NCBI GenBank assembly: GCA_002404095.1
Contig: DHJA01000117.1
Coordinates: 1 to 6,495 of the forward strand
Reading direction: 5' to 3'
DNA length: 6,495 nucleotides
From: Planctomycetaceae bacterium UBA4732
GTDB lineage: Bacteria; Planctomycetota; Planctomycetia; Gemmatales; Gemmataceae
Part shown: positions 1 through 5,803 of the stretch, piece by piece
Layout: each line of letters begins with the position of its first letter
How positions within the stretch are numbered: the first letter of the stretch is position 1
Notes under the pieces: model-generated
What the model saw: the letters and a program-made list of their open reading frames with translations, nothing else
Database searches by the model: none
Told to the model about the DNA's origin: nothing
Translations under genes and position numbers: made by a program

Positions 1-82
1 ATTGACCCCCTCCTCGACCCACCATATTGGGTCTACAGAGAACGCAATGTTTTACCGCTTACCCTTTTGTATATGTTAGTCT
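1..82 (+). other. spacer upstream of 5S rRNA (probable 23S-5S spacer)
   Basis: No gene is visible here. The TTGACC at 2-7 resembles the 3' strand of the 23S terminal helix, so the window may begin at the last bases of a 23S gene; this cannot be verified without the upstream sequence. A small hairpin (GACCCA 16-21 with TGGGTC 28-33, 6-nt loop) may be a processing structure. No convincing -35/-10 pair is seen, which fits co-transcription from upstream. Confidence 0.4.
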
Positions 83-194
83 TTCTCGGTGAGCATACTC
101 GGATGGCCCCACCCGTTCCCATCCCGAACACGGCCGTTAAGCATCCGAGGCCAATGGTAGTCCTTCGCGGGCGAGAGTAGGTTGTTGCCGGGAA
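83..194 (+). rRNA. rrf: 5S ribosomal RNA
   Basis: The 5S rRNA of the large ribosomal subunit. The conserved core CCCGTTCCCATCCCGAACAC lies at 112-131, followed by the usual GGTAGT (155-160) and GAGAGTAGG (173-181) segments. The ends were set by the closing helix I: 83-90 pairs with 187-194, counting G-U pairs. This gives about 112 nt, slightly short for a bacterial 5S but within range. It is followed within seven bases by a strong terminator, so it is the last gene of its transcription unit. The 23S gene would be expected just upstream, outside the window. The exact 5' and 3' ends could be off by a few bases. Confidence 0.95.
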
Positions 195-200
195 TTTGTG

Positions 201-238
201 AACGCCCCATAGTGAAAACTGTGGGGCGTTCTTTTTTT
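201..238 (+). terminator. rho-independent terminator after 5S rRNA
   Basis: A nearly perfect 13-bp stem (201-213 with 218-230, one G-U pair) is capped by a GAAA tetraloop of the stable GNRA class. After one C it is followed by seven T residues (232-238). This is a textbook intrinsic terminator in the right place to end the rRNA transcript. The T-tract runs directly into the left arm of the following repeat. Confidence 0.93.
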
Positions 239-298
239 GTCCCATAAGTCCTATAAGACCTATAGGACTTATAAGACCTATAGGTCTTATGGGACAAA
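236..298. repeat. 9-bp-period palindromic repeat
   Basis: From 244 to 288 the sequence is five tandem 9-mers of the form ATA(A/G)G(A/T)C(C/T)T, with a decayed sixth copy at 289-297. Some units are exact reverse complements of others after a phase shift, and ACCTATAGGT (276-285) and CCTATAGG (259-266) are palindromes in themselves. The outer edges (236-248 and 286-298) form a perfect 13-bp inverted repeat, so the whole block can fold into an imperfect cruciform or hairpin. It is more AT-rich than its flanks. The period equals three codons, so translated frames through it give a meaningless triplet repeat (PIGLISPIG on the minus strand). No protein is claimed. Confidence 0.85.
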
Positions 299-302
299 CT
301 AC

Positions 303-309
303 GGTGGAG
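303..309 (+). promoter_or_regulatory. ribosome binding site deciding the start at 316
   Basis: GGTGGAG lies six bases before the ATG at 316. The alternative upstream ATG at 289 lies inside the palindromic repeat and has no purine-rich site before it, so 316 is the better start. Confidence 0.75.
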
Positions 310-315
310 TTTGTC

Positions 316-1434
316 ATGGTGACCATTCGGCCGCTTGGCGCAATCCGCTCTGTCTTTTTTCTAAGCCTAATACTGTCTTTCTTTGGTTATTTCTCTTTTT
401 CAGCTGGTTCGGATGACAAACAGCCCGCGCCGCGCTTGGCGACGATCCAAGGTCAACACTTGCCATTGAAAACCGTACTCGCCGAACTCGACCGGCAGAC
501 TTCCAACGTAGTAATAGATCAAATCGGCGAATCCAACCCGGTTCTCGACCTCGATTTGAAAGAGATCACATTCTGGCAAGCTCTCGATGCCATCGCGGAA
601 AAGGCCCGCGCCCGCGTTGATATTCATCCGCGCGATGGCGGCGTTGCGCTCGCGAAACGGCAAGCCGGCTGGCATCCTCCCCTTATTAGTTATAGTGGAC
701 TCTTCCGTACTACATTAAATTCAATAAGCGCCAAACTCGATTTGGAAACAGGCGCTCGCCATTATATTGGTTCCCTCGAAGTCGCCTGGGAACCGCATCT
801 GCTGCCCCTATTGTTGGAGACCCGTCCGCGTTCTCTTGCGGTGCGCGACGACGCCGGCCGCTCCATCGGGTCCGATTCTTTCGCCAGTTCACTGGCCCCG
901 GTGGATGGGCGTACTTCGCTTGCCTTTGAAGTGACATTGCCGCCCGTAGCCCGATCCGTCAACAAACTGTCGCTGCTAGAAGGCCAGCTGTACGCGGTCG
1001 CTCCCAGCAAGATGCTAACCCTTGCATTCGATTCCCTCGACCAACTCATCAAGGCGCCGGCCGACGACGCGCGGCGAAAACTGACGCAGGAGGGAGTCGT
1101 ATGCCGTGTCAGCAAGGTTGTCGCGGCGGACGATCATTGGTCCGTCGAAATCACCCTGGACTACCCGGACGGTAATGTGAAACTCGACAGCTACCAGTCG
1201 TGGGTGGTGAACAACGAAATCCGTCTGGAGAGCAAGGACGGCGCCGACCATTTTCCGAGTTCGTCGTACCTTCTCGAAGAATCCACGCCGCGTCACGCCG
1301 TTCTAACCTACCACTTTAACGATAAAGAAAGGATGAAACGCGGCCTTGCGGAATGGAAGCTCGTTTACCGGACGCCGGCGCTCGTGGTCAAAGTCCCGAT
1401 CGCGTTCTCCTTCAAGGACGTGCCCTTGCCGTGA
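316..1434 (+). CDS. secreted protein of unknown function with STN-like N-terminal domain
   Basis: A 372-residue protein, probably exported. Residues 1-30 form a signal peptide: R5 and R11 precede a hydrophobic stretch (V13-F28) and a plausible SFSA/G cleavage site at 30/31. Residues 44-115 resemble the short STN fold of secretin and TonB-receptor N-termini (QGQHLPLKTVLAELDRQT, then a second strand-helix repeat ending in VDIHPRDGGVAL). The remainder looks beta-rich, with no transmembrane segment and no recognisable catalytic motif. The pattern AWEPHLLPLLLETRP and the C-terminal WKLVYRTPALVVKVPIAFSF match, from memory, a family of planctomycete hypothetical proteins. The start at 316 is preferred over the in-frame ATG at 289 because of the GGTGGAG site and because the signal peptide then begins properly. 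It stands alone after the rRNA terminator, so it needs its own promoter; none is clear. The molecular function is unknown. Confidence 0.85.
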   Translation: MVTIRPLGAIRSVFFLSLILSFFGYFSFSAGSDDKQPAPRLATIQGQHLPLKTVLAELDRQTSNVVIDQIGESNPVLDLDLKEITFWQALDAIAEKARARVDIHPRDGGVALAKRQAGWHPPLISYSGLFRTTLNSISAKLDLETGARHYIGSLEVAWEPHLLPLLLETRPRSLAVRDDAGRSIGSDSFASSLAPVDGRTSLAFEVTLPPVARSVNKLSLLEGQLYAVAPSKMLTLAFDSLDQLIKAPADDARRKLTQEGVVCRVSKVVAADDHWSVEITLDYPDGNVKLDSYQSWVVNNEIRLESKDGADHFPSSSYLLEESTPRHAVLTYHFNDKERMKRGLAEWKLVYRTPALVVKVPIAFSFKDVPLP

Positions 1435-1439
1435 ATTCG

Positions 1440-1471
1440 CCCGGCCGTTGACGGTTGTATTCCCGGCCGGG
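1440..1471 (+). repeat. GC-rich inverted repeat after the secreted-protein gene
   Basis: Arms CCCGGCCG (1440-1447) and CGGCCGGG (1464-1471) are perfectly complementary over 8 bp around a 16-nt loop, starting six bases after the stop codon. There is no T-tract, so it is not a classical intrinsic terminator. It may slow transcription or protect the mRNA end. Confidence 0.4.
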
Positions 1472-1482
1472 GTTCGCATAAT
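1455..1482 (+). promoter_or_regulatory. possible sigma70-type promoter for the DUF4058-hisN-mtnA run
   Basis: TTGTAT (1455-1460) and CATAAT (1477-1482, five of six matches to TATAAT) are 16 bp apart, about 60 bp before the ATG at 1544. A better -35 hexamer, TTGACG at 1448-1453, is 23 bp from the -10 and so too far. The overlap with the inverted repeat at 1440-1471 makes the call uncertain. Confidence 0.3.
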
Positions 1483-1543
1483 GACATCTTCCCTTGTGGC
1501 GCCCAATGTTGCTCACCTGATACCGAATGCGTGAGGCAATCTC

Positions 1544-2368
1544 ATGCCCAGCCCGTTTCCGGGGATGGACCCCTATCTGGAAAACTCCGTATTGTGGCCA
1601 GGGCTTCACCAATTACTGATCGCCCGCATCCTGATCGCACTTAACAGTACGTTGCCGCAGAAATATGTAGCCAATATCACGGAGCGCGTATACGTTCTTC
1701 AGACGGCGCACGACATTTACCCGGACGTGGCCGTTTTGGAACACCCGTTTCCCGCCTCTGCTGGGGTGTCGCAAGGGGGAGGCGTCGCCATAGCGCCGGT
1801 TGGAGATCCGCCGCTGGTGTTGGAGGTCGAAGCGGTTGAGGTGCGCGAGCCGTTCATCGAAATCCTTCCCGTGGCGGACCAGAGTCGCGTGGTGACGATT
1901 ATCGAAATTCTCAGTCCGACAAATAAGGAAGGCGGGGAGGGGCGCGAATTGTATCTAAGGAAACAACGGGAAGCGCTGCGGAGTCAGGCCCACTTCCTCG
2001 AAATCGACTTGCTTCGCGGCGGCCAGCACACCGTCGCCGCCCCGCTGAATCATTTGCTTCTGCGAGGAAGTTGGCACTCTATTGTCTGTCTGCACCGCGC
2101 GCGACAGGGGACGCGCTTTGAAGTCTGGCCGATCCCGCTAGAGCAGCGTCTGCCTCGTGTCCGCGTTCCGCTCGATGGGGACGATCCTGACGCCTTGCTC
2201 GACGTACAGGAATTGTTTAGTCGGTGTTACGACGAGGCCGCTTACCAACGGCGGATCAACTATCAAGTAGAGCCGCCTGTTCGCCTTCCTCCCGCCGCGG
2301 CTCAATGGGCCGACGCCCTGCTGCGCGAACGCGGCTTGCGAACGCTGCCGACCGGAGACCGTCCGTGA
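1544..2368 (+). CDS. DUF4058 family protein
   Basis: A 274-residue soluble protein recognised by its diagnostic N-terminus MPSPFPGMDPYLE followed by a conserved W18 and H22. The family is uncharacterised and is common in cyanobacteria and planctomycetes. The core has a restriction-endonuclease-like layout: YPDVAV (D61), then a hydrophobic strand ending in IIEILSPTNK (E121, K128), then a helix with Y137 and K140. This is the same order as in Uma2/DUF820 proteins of the PD-(D/E)XK superfamily, so a nuclease-like fold is an inference; activity is unknown. No signal peptide or membrane segment is seen. GTGAGG (1531-1536) lies seven bases before the ATG. Its stop codon overlaps the hisN GTG start by four bases, indicating translational coupling, though no functional link with histidine synthesis is known. 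Confidence 0.9.
   Translation: MPSPFPGMDPYLENSVLWPGLHQLLIARILIALNSTLPQKYVANITERVYVLQTAHDIYPDVAVLEHPFPASAGVSQGGGVAIAPVGDPPLVLEVEAVEVREPFIEILPVADQSRVVTIIEILSPTNKEGGEGRELYLRKQREALRSQAHFLEIDLLRGGQHTVAAPLNHLLLRGSWHSIVCLHRARQGTRFEVWPIPLEQRLPRVRVPLDGDDPDALLDVQELFSRCYDEAAYQRRINYQVEPPVRLPPAAAQWADALLRERGLRTLPTGDRP
2354..2358 (+). promoter_or_regulatory. ribosome binding site deciding the GTG start of hisN
   Basis: GGAGA lies six bases before GTG at 2365. It sits inside the end of the DUF4058 gene. The upstream in-frame ATG at 2224 would add 47 arginine-rich residues with no counterpart in the IMPase family, so the GTG is the likely start. Confidence 0.75.
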
Positions 2369-3138
2369 ACACCGAATGGCGAATCCGCTATGAAGCAGCA
2401 GTGGAAGCGGCGCGCCGCGCCGGCCAGCTGGTGCACCGCTATTTCGACCAGTCGGTCGAGGTCGAATGGAAGCAGGACCATAGCCCGGTCACAATCGCCG
2501 ACCGCGAAGCCGAACAGCTTCTTCGTCAGACTCTTCATCATGCATTCCCCGACGATGGCTTTCTTGGCGAGGAGTACGGCGATACGCCCGGCTCTTCGGG
2601 CTATCGTTGGATACTCGACCCCATCGACGGTACGCGCAACTTCGTTCGCGGCATTCCCATCTGGGCCACGTTGGTCGGCCTCGAATACAAGGGCGAGCAG
2701 ATCGCCGGCGTAGCCGAGGCGCCGGGATTGAGCATGATGTGGCGGGCGCTGCGCGGCGACGGCGCCTACCGCGGCGAGCGGCGCATCCATGTATCGGATA
2801 TTGCCGATCTCTCAAGGTCGATGCTGTTCTACTCCAGCCTATCGTGGTTCATCAAGGCGGGACGGCAGGACGCTTTTCTGGAACTGACAAACAAAACGGA
2901 ACGGCAACGCGGCTTCGGCGATTTCTACGGCCACGTTCTCGTAGCGGAGGGCGCGGGCGAAGCTATGATCGAACACGGCGTCCATGCCTGGGACATTGCC
3001 GCTCTCAAACCGATTGTGGAAGAGGCCGGCGGCCGCCTCACCACCTGGAAAGGCGGCGCGGACATCACGCAGCCCGACGTGATTGCCAGTAATGGCAAGC
3101 TGCACGACGAAATTCTCGGCATTTTGGCCGAGAAATAA
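2365..3138 (+). CDS. hisN: histidinol-phosphatase, inositol monophosphatase family
   Basis: A 257-residue cytoplasmic Mg2+-dependent phosphatase that most likely hydrolyses L-histidinol phosphate to L-histidinol, the penultimate stage of histidine synthesis. All metal-site motifs of the IMPase superfamily are present: GEE (E69/E70), DPIDGT (D85, I87, D88, T90) and WDIAALKPIVEEAGG (D210). The HisN subgroup rather than inositol or fructose-bisphosphate phosphatase is favoured by SPVTIADREAE (40-50), RNFVRGIPIWATL (91-103) and the GDFYGHVLVAEG segment (185-196). Substrate choice remains an inference, since IMPases are hard to separate by sequence alone. The start is a GTG overlapping the DUF4058 stop (GTGA), with GGAGA in front; length fits the family from this start. 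mtnA follows four bases after its stop. No other his gene is in the window. Confidence 0.9.
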   Translation: MNTEWRIRYEAAVEAARRAGQLVHRYFDQSVEVEWKQDHSPVTIADREAEQLLRQTLHHAFPDDGFLGEEYGDTPGSSGYRWILDPIDGTRNFVRGIPIWATLVGLEYKGEQIAGVAEAPGLSMMWRALRGDGAYRGERRIHVSDIADLSRSMLFYSSLSWFIKAGRQDAFLELTNKTERQRGFGDFYGHVLVAEGAGEAMIEHGVHAWDIAALKPIVEEAGGRLTTWKGGADITQPDVIASNGKLHDEILGILAEK

Positions 3139-3142
3139 ACCA

Positions 3143-4165
3143 ATGGCGATACCAAAAAGCGTTCAATGGATCGGCGATGCAAACGGCTTTCTACGTCTGA
3201 TCGATCAGACGCAGCTGCCGTGCAAGCTTGCGTTTCGCGATTGCCGCACTGTTGAGGACGTATGGGAGGCGATCAAGAGCTTGCGCGTCCGCGGCGCGCC
3301 TGCCATCGGCATCGCCGCCGCCTACGGCGTCGTGATCGGCGTGCGGAACGGAACACGCCTGTCGGAAGTCGCGGATTATCTGCGCACCAGTCGGCCGACG
3401 GCCGTGAACCTTTTCTGGGCGCTGGACCGAATGGAGCGCGTCGGCCGCGAGCTTTCGACGGAATCGCGATTGTTGATTGAAGCGCGGGCCATCCATGAGG
3501 AAGACCGGCGGATGTGCCACGCCATCGGCCGCGCCGGCGCCGACCTGATCCGCGACGGCTCTGGCGTCCTGACGCATTGCAACACCGGCGGCTTGGCGAC
3601 GGCCGAATATGGAACCGCCTTATCGGTCCTCTTCACCGCTGCGGACCAGGGCCGGCGCTTCCGCGTCTTCGCCGACGAGACGCGGCCGTTGCTTCAAGGC
3701 GCCCGTTTAACCACTTGGGAACTGCAACAGGCCGGCATCGACGTGACGCTGATCTGTGATAGCATGGCCGCTCAAGTGATGAAGGAAGGCCGCGTCCAGC
3801 TCGTCATCGTCGGGGCCGACCGCATCGCCGCCAACGGCGACGCCGCCAACAAGATCGGCACCTATGGCGTCGCCGTGCTGGCCAAGGCCCATGACATCCC
3901 GTTCTACGTCGCGGCCCCGTCCAGCACCTTTGATCTGAACCTGCCCAACGGCGACGGCATTCCCATTGAACAGCGCGACCCGCGCGAGGTGACGCACGGC
4001 TTCAGCCGACAGACGGCGCCTGACGGCGTTGCCGTCTACAACCCCGCTTTCGACGTGACGCCGGCCCGTCTGATCGCCGGCCTCATCACCGAGAAAGGTA
4101 TCATTCAGCCCGTGACCGAGACGGCCATCCGTGAGCGATTAGGAGCGGAATTTACGCAACGCTAA
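3143..4165 (+). CDS. mtnA: S-methyl-5-thioribose-1-phosphate isomerase
   Basis: A 340-residue cytoplasmic enzyme that converts 5-methylthioribose 1-phosphate to 5-methylthioribulose 1-phosphate in the methionine salvage pathway. It belongs to the eIF2B-alpha/MtnA fold. Seen in sequence: RGAPAIG (50-56, phosphate site), THCNTGG with the catalytic cysteine C146, DETRPLLQGARLT (178-190), ICDSMAA, GADRI with the catalytic aspartate D226, and NGDAANKIGTY (231-241). The 80-residue gap between C146 and D226 equals that between Cys160 and Asp240 of the Bacillus subtilis enzyme. The protein is complete. The start at 3143 lies four bases after the hisN stop; an in-frame ATG at 3083 would overlap hisN by 56 bp and add 20 unrelated residues. 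The Shine-Dalgarno is weak (GAGAAA, 3130-3135), suggesting coupling to hisN translation. No other salvage gene is nearby. Confidence 0.96.
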   Translation: MAIPKSVQWIGDANGFLRLIDQTQLPCKLAFRDCRTVEDVWEAIKSLRVRGAPAIGIAAAYGVVIGVRNGTRLSEVADYLRTSRPTAVNLFWALDRMERVGRELSTESRLLIEARAIHEEDRRMCHAIGRAGADLIRDGSGVLTHCNTGGLATAEYGTALSVLFTAADQGRRFRVFADETRPLLQGARLTTWELQQAGIDVTLICDSMAAQVMKEGRVQLVIVGADRIAANGDAANKIGTYGVAVLAKAHDIPFYVAAPSSTFDLNLPNGDGIPIEQRDPREVTHGFSRQTAPDGVAVYNPAFDVTPARLIAGLITEKGIIQPVTETAIRERLGAEFTQR

Positions 4166-4195
4166 AGAAGTTGTGCGACTCCGCGTTACGCGCCG

Positions 4196-4223
4196 TTGAC
4201 AACCGTTTGCACACGGCTACAAC
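4196..4223 (+). promoter_or_regulatory. probable sigma70-type promoter of the Rieske/cytochrome b operon
   Basis: A perfect -35 hexamer TTGACA (4196-4201) is followed after 16 bp by TACAAC (4218-4223, four of six matches, including the first two bases and the A at position 5). Transcription would start near 4230, giving a leader of about 32 nt before the ATG at 4262. The -35 sits in a small dyad, GTTGACAAC (4195-4203). The position, in a 96-bp gap between unrelated gene groups, fits an operon promoter. Confidence 0.5.
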
Positions 4224-4261
4224 GTTCCGAGTACCCCGGTCGTCGCGGCGAGGATCGTATC

Positions 4262-4921
4262 ATGTCGGACCCGAACTCCAATATCACCGGCGCACCCAAC
4301 GCGGCGCCGGATAAATCCGCCGCGGCGCTCGCCGCTCCGACGGCGACCGTCGCGCCGCCTAAACCCGCCGCGCCCGTCGCGCCTAAACCCGTTGCCAAGC
4401 CCGTCGCCAAGGGCAAGGAACGTCGGTTCTTCCTCTTTGCCTTCTTCGGGGCGCTGTTTGGCACTTGGGCGGCCAGCGCTTGGACCGCGTTCGTGGCGTC
4501 GATGGGGCTTATGAGTCTCGGCACCCTCCGTTTCCTCTATCCCAACGTCCTGTCGGAGCCGCCGAGCAAGATAAAGGTCGGCTTTGCCGACAACTATGAG
4601 GAAGGCAAGGTGGTCGAACGCTACAAGGACCAGAACACCTGGGTTGTGCGCAAGGCCGGCGAAATCTACGCCCTTAGCACCACCTGCACCCATCTCGGCT
4701 GTACGCCCAACTGGCTGGAGCGAGAGCAGAAGTTCAAATGCCCTTGTCACGGCAGCGGCTACTTCATCAGCGGGATTAACTTTGAAGGCCCCGCCCCTCG
4801 GCCGCTGGAACGCTGGGCCGTCGGCGTCGGCGACGACGGGCAAATGGTCGTGGACAAGAGCCGCAGTTTCCATTACGAGCGCGGCGAGTGGAGCAACCCC
4901 GATTCGTTTATCAAGGTGTAG
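4262..4921 (+). CDS. Rieske [2Fe-2S] protein of a cytochrome bc/b6f-type complex
   Basis: A 219-residue membrane-anchored Rieske protein (petC/qcrA role) that takes one electron from quinol at the Qo site and passes it to a cytochrome c. Residues 1-50 are an Ala/Pro/Lys-rich cytoplasmic tail, much longer than usual. ERRFFLF (53-59) fits the twin-arginine pattern and leads into a membrane anchor at about 57-88. The cluster-binding fold carries CTHLGC (142-147) and CPCHGS (160-165): C142, H144, C160 and H163 bind the cluster, and C147-C162 form the disulfide. S165 and Y167, which raise the midpoint potential in high-potential Rieske proteins, are both present. The start at 4262 is chosen over an in-frame ATG at 4196 because GAGGA (4250-4254) sits seven bases before it and 4196 would overlap the promoter. 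The cytochrome b gene begins nine bases after the stop. Confidence 0.95.
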   Translation: MSDPNSNITGAPNAAPDKSAAALAAPTATVAPPKPAAPVAPKPVAKPVAKGKERRFFLFAFFGALFGTWAASAWTAFVASMGLMSLGTLRFLYPNVLSEPPSKIKVGFADNYEEGKVVERYKDQNTWVVRKAGEIYALSTTCTHLGCTPNWLEREQKFKCPCHGSGYFISGINFEGPAPRPLERWAVGVGDDGQMVVDKSRSFHYERGEWSNPDSFIKV

Positions 4922-4930
4922 GGCGTTTTC

Positions 4931-5704
4931 ATGTCGATGACCGATTTGATCCGCAATTCCCAGGTCTGGAAGAGCATCTTCCGCCACCCGGCTCCGCGCG
5001 ACCGGCGCAACCGCGTCGTAGTGATGCTCACCAACGTCTTCCTCCATCTGCATCCGGTGTCGGTGCGCAAGAGCGGCATCGCCCTCAGCTACACATGGTG
5101 CATGGGCGGTCTGACGTTCTTCATGTTCCTGGAATTGACCGTGACCGGCGTACTGCTGATGTTTTACTATCGGCCGACGCTGGAATGGGCCTATAACGAC
5201 ATCCTTTTACTCCGCGACGTGGCCACTCTCGGCATCCTCCGCGAGCTGCACCGCTGGGGCGCCCATGCCATGGTCATCACCATCTGGCTGCATATGTATC
5301 GCGTGTTCCTGACCGGCAGTTACAAGCCGCCGCGAGAATTCAACTGGGGCGTCGGCGTCTTGCTCCTCGTGATGACGCTGCTGTTGAGCTTCACCGGCTA
5401 TCTGCTGCCGTGGGACCAGCTCGCCATCTGGGCCATCACCGTTGGCAGTAACATGGCGCGGGCCACGCCGTTCTTAGGCAATGAAGGGCCGGGTGCGACG
5501 TTCCTTAAAGTTGGCGATGTATCGCTGATCCATTCTGGATCCGATGCGAGATTTCTGTTGTTGGGCGGCCGGTTCGTCAGCGGTGAGACGCTGTTGCGCT
5601 TCTACGTGCTGCACTGCGTCGCCATTCCGTTGGCCGCGGCCGTGCTGATCGCCGTGCATTTCTGGCGCATTCGTAAGGACGGCGGCATCAGCGGCCCGCT
5701 ATGA
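4931..5704 (+). CDS. cytochrome b N-terminal subunit, b6 type
   Basis: A 257-residue integral membrane subunit that binds both b hemes of a quinol:cytochrome c (bc/b6f-type) oxidoreductase. Four membrane helices are visible (about 55-79, 108-128, 139-160, 225-246). Heme ligands are H107/H121 on helix B, 14 apart, and H228/H243 on helix D, 15 apart; the 15-residue spacing is the b6 signature, versus 14 in mitochondrial-type cytochrome b. C57 in TWCMGG aligns with the b6 cysteine that covalently holds the extra heme ci (cn). FYYRPT (78-83), YLLPWDQ (157-163) and the C-terminal end [11 protein letters not shown] also match b6. It is longer than plant b6: the N-terminus is extended, and the region between PWDQ and H228 is about 20 residues longer. 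It ends where b6 ends, so the second half is encoded separately downstream. The Rieske gene lies nine bases upstream; AGGG (4920-4923) is the likely ribosome site. Confidence 0.95.
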   Translation: MSMTDLIRNSQVWKSIFRHPAPRDRRNRVVVMLTNVFLHLHPVSVRKSGIALSYTWCMGGLTFFMFLELTVTGVLLMFYYRPTLEWAYNDILLLRDVATLGILRELHRWGAHAMVITIWLHMYRVFLTGSYKPPREFNWGVGVLLLVMTLLLSFTGYLLPWDQLAIWAITVGSNMARATPFLGNEGPGATFLKVGDVSLIHSGSDARFLLLGGRFVSGETLLRFYVLHCVAIPLAAAVLIAVHFWRIRKDGGISGPL

Positions 5705-5789
5705 GGCGAACGGCCGGCGTGAGCCGGCTGGTGCGTCATGGCGTCTGCGATAGCATACTTAACCAGCCGGCTCACGCCGGCCGTTCGCC
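5705..5789. repeat. 28-bp perfect inverted repeat between the two cytochrome b genes
   Basis: The arms 5705-5732 and 5762-5789 are reverse complements over all 28 bases, separated by a 29-nt loop. The left arm starts directly after the stop codon of the cytochrome b6-like gene, and the right arm ends 14 bases before the next start. Within the left arm 5711-5718 pairs with 5723-5730 (one G-U) around a GTGA tetraloop, so in RNA the arm can form either its own GNRA hairpin or the long stem, not both. There is no T-tract. It may set mRNA stability or relative expression within the operon, or be a copy of a dispersed REP-like element. No target-site duplication is obvious. Confidence 0.92.
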
Positions 5790-5803
5790 GTAGGGTTGAT
5801 CGC

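Noticed and set aside
2..30. TTGACC and TATTGG as a promoter for 5S rRNA
   Set aside because: The -10 has only three matches, and the TTGACC is as well explained as the 3' end of a 23S terminal helix.
289..315. Upstream in-frame ATG that would lengthen the secreted protein by nine residues
   Set aside because: The ATG lies inside the palindromic repeat, has no ribosome site, and would place polar residues before the signal peptide. The ATG at 316 has GGTGGAG six bases upstream.
33..326. Minus-strand open frames across the 5S gene, terminator and repeat
   Set aside because: They translate a structural RNA gene and a tandem repeat; the repeating PIGL peptide is a by-product of the 9-bp period.
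2224..2364. Upstream in-frame ATG extending hisN by 47 residues
   Set aside because: The extension is arginine-rich out-of-frame translation of the DUF4058 gene; the IMPase homology begins right after the GTG at 2365.
2302..2790. Minus-strand open frame of 162 codons opposite the DUF4058/hisN junction
   Set aside because: Shadow of the GC-rich coding strand, with no known motif and no plausible ribosome site context.
4155..4192. Possible terminator after mtnA (CGCAAC with GTTGTGCG, and CGCG-TTA-CGCG)
   Set aside because: The first stem needs a bulge, the second is only 4 bp, and neither is followed by a T-tract.
4217..5053. Minus-strand open frame of 278 codons opposite the Rieske and cytochrome b genes
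   Set aside because: It lies antisense to two well-supported genes with clear motifs, has no recognisable domain, and is explained by GC-rich codon bias on the opposite strand.
5705..5803. Insertion-sequence remnant suggested by the long inverted repeat
   Set aside because: There is no transposase sequence, the loop is only 29 nt, and no target-site duplication is seen; a hairpin element fits better.
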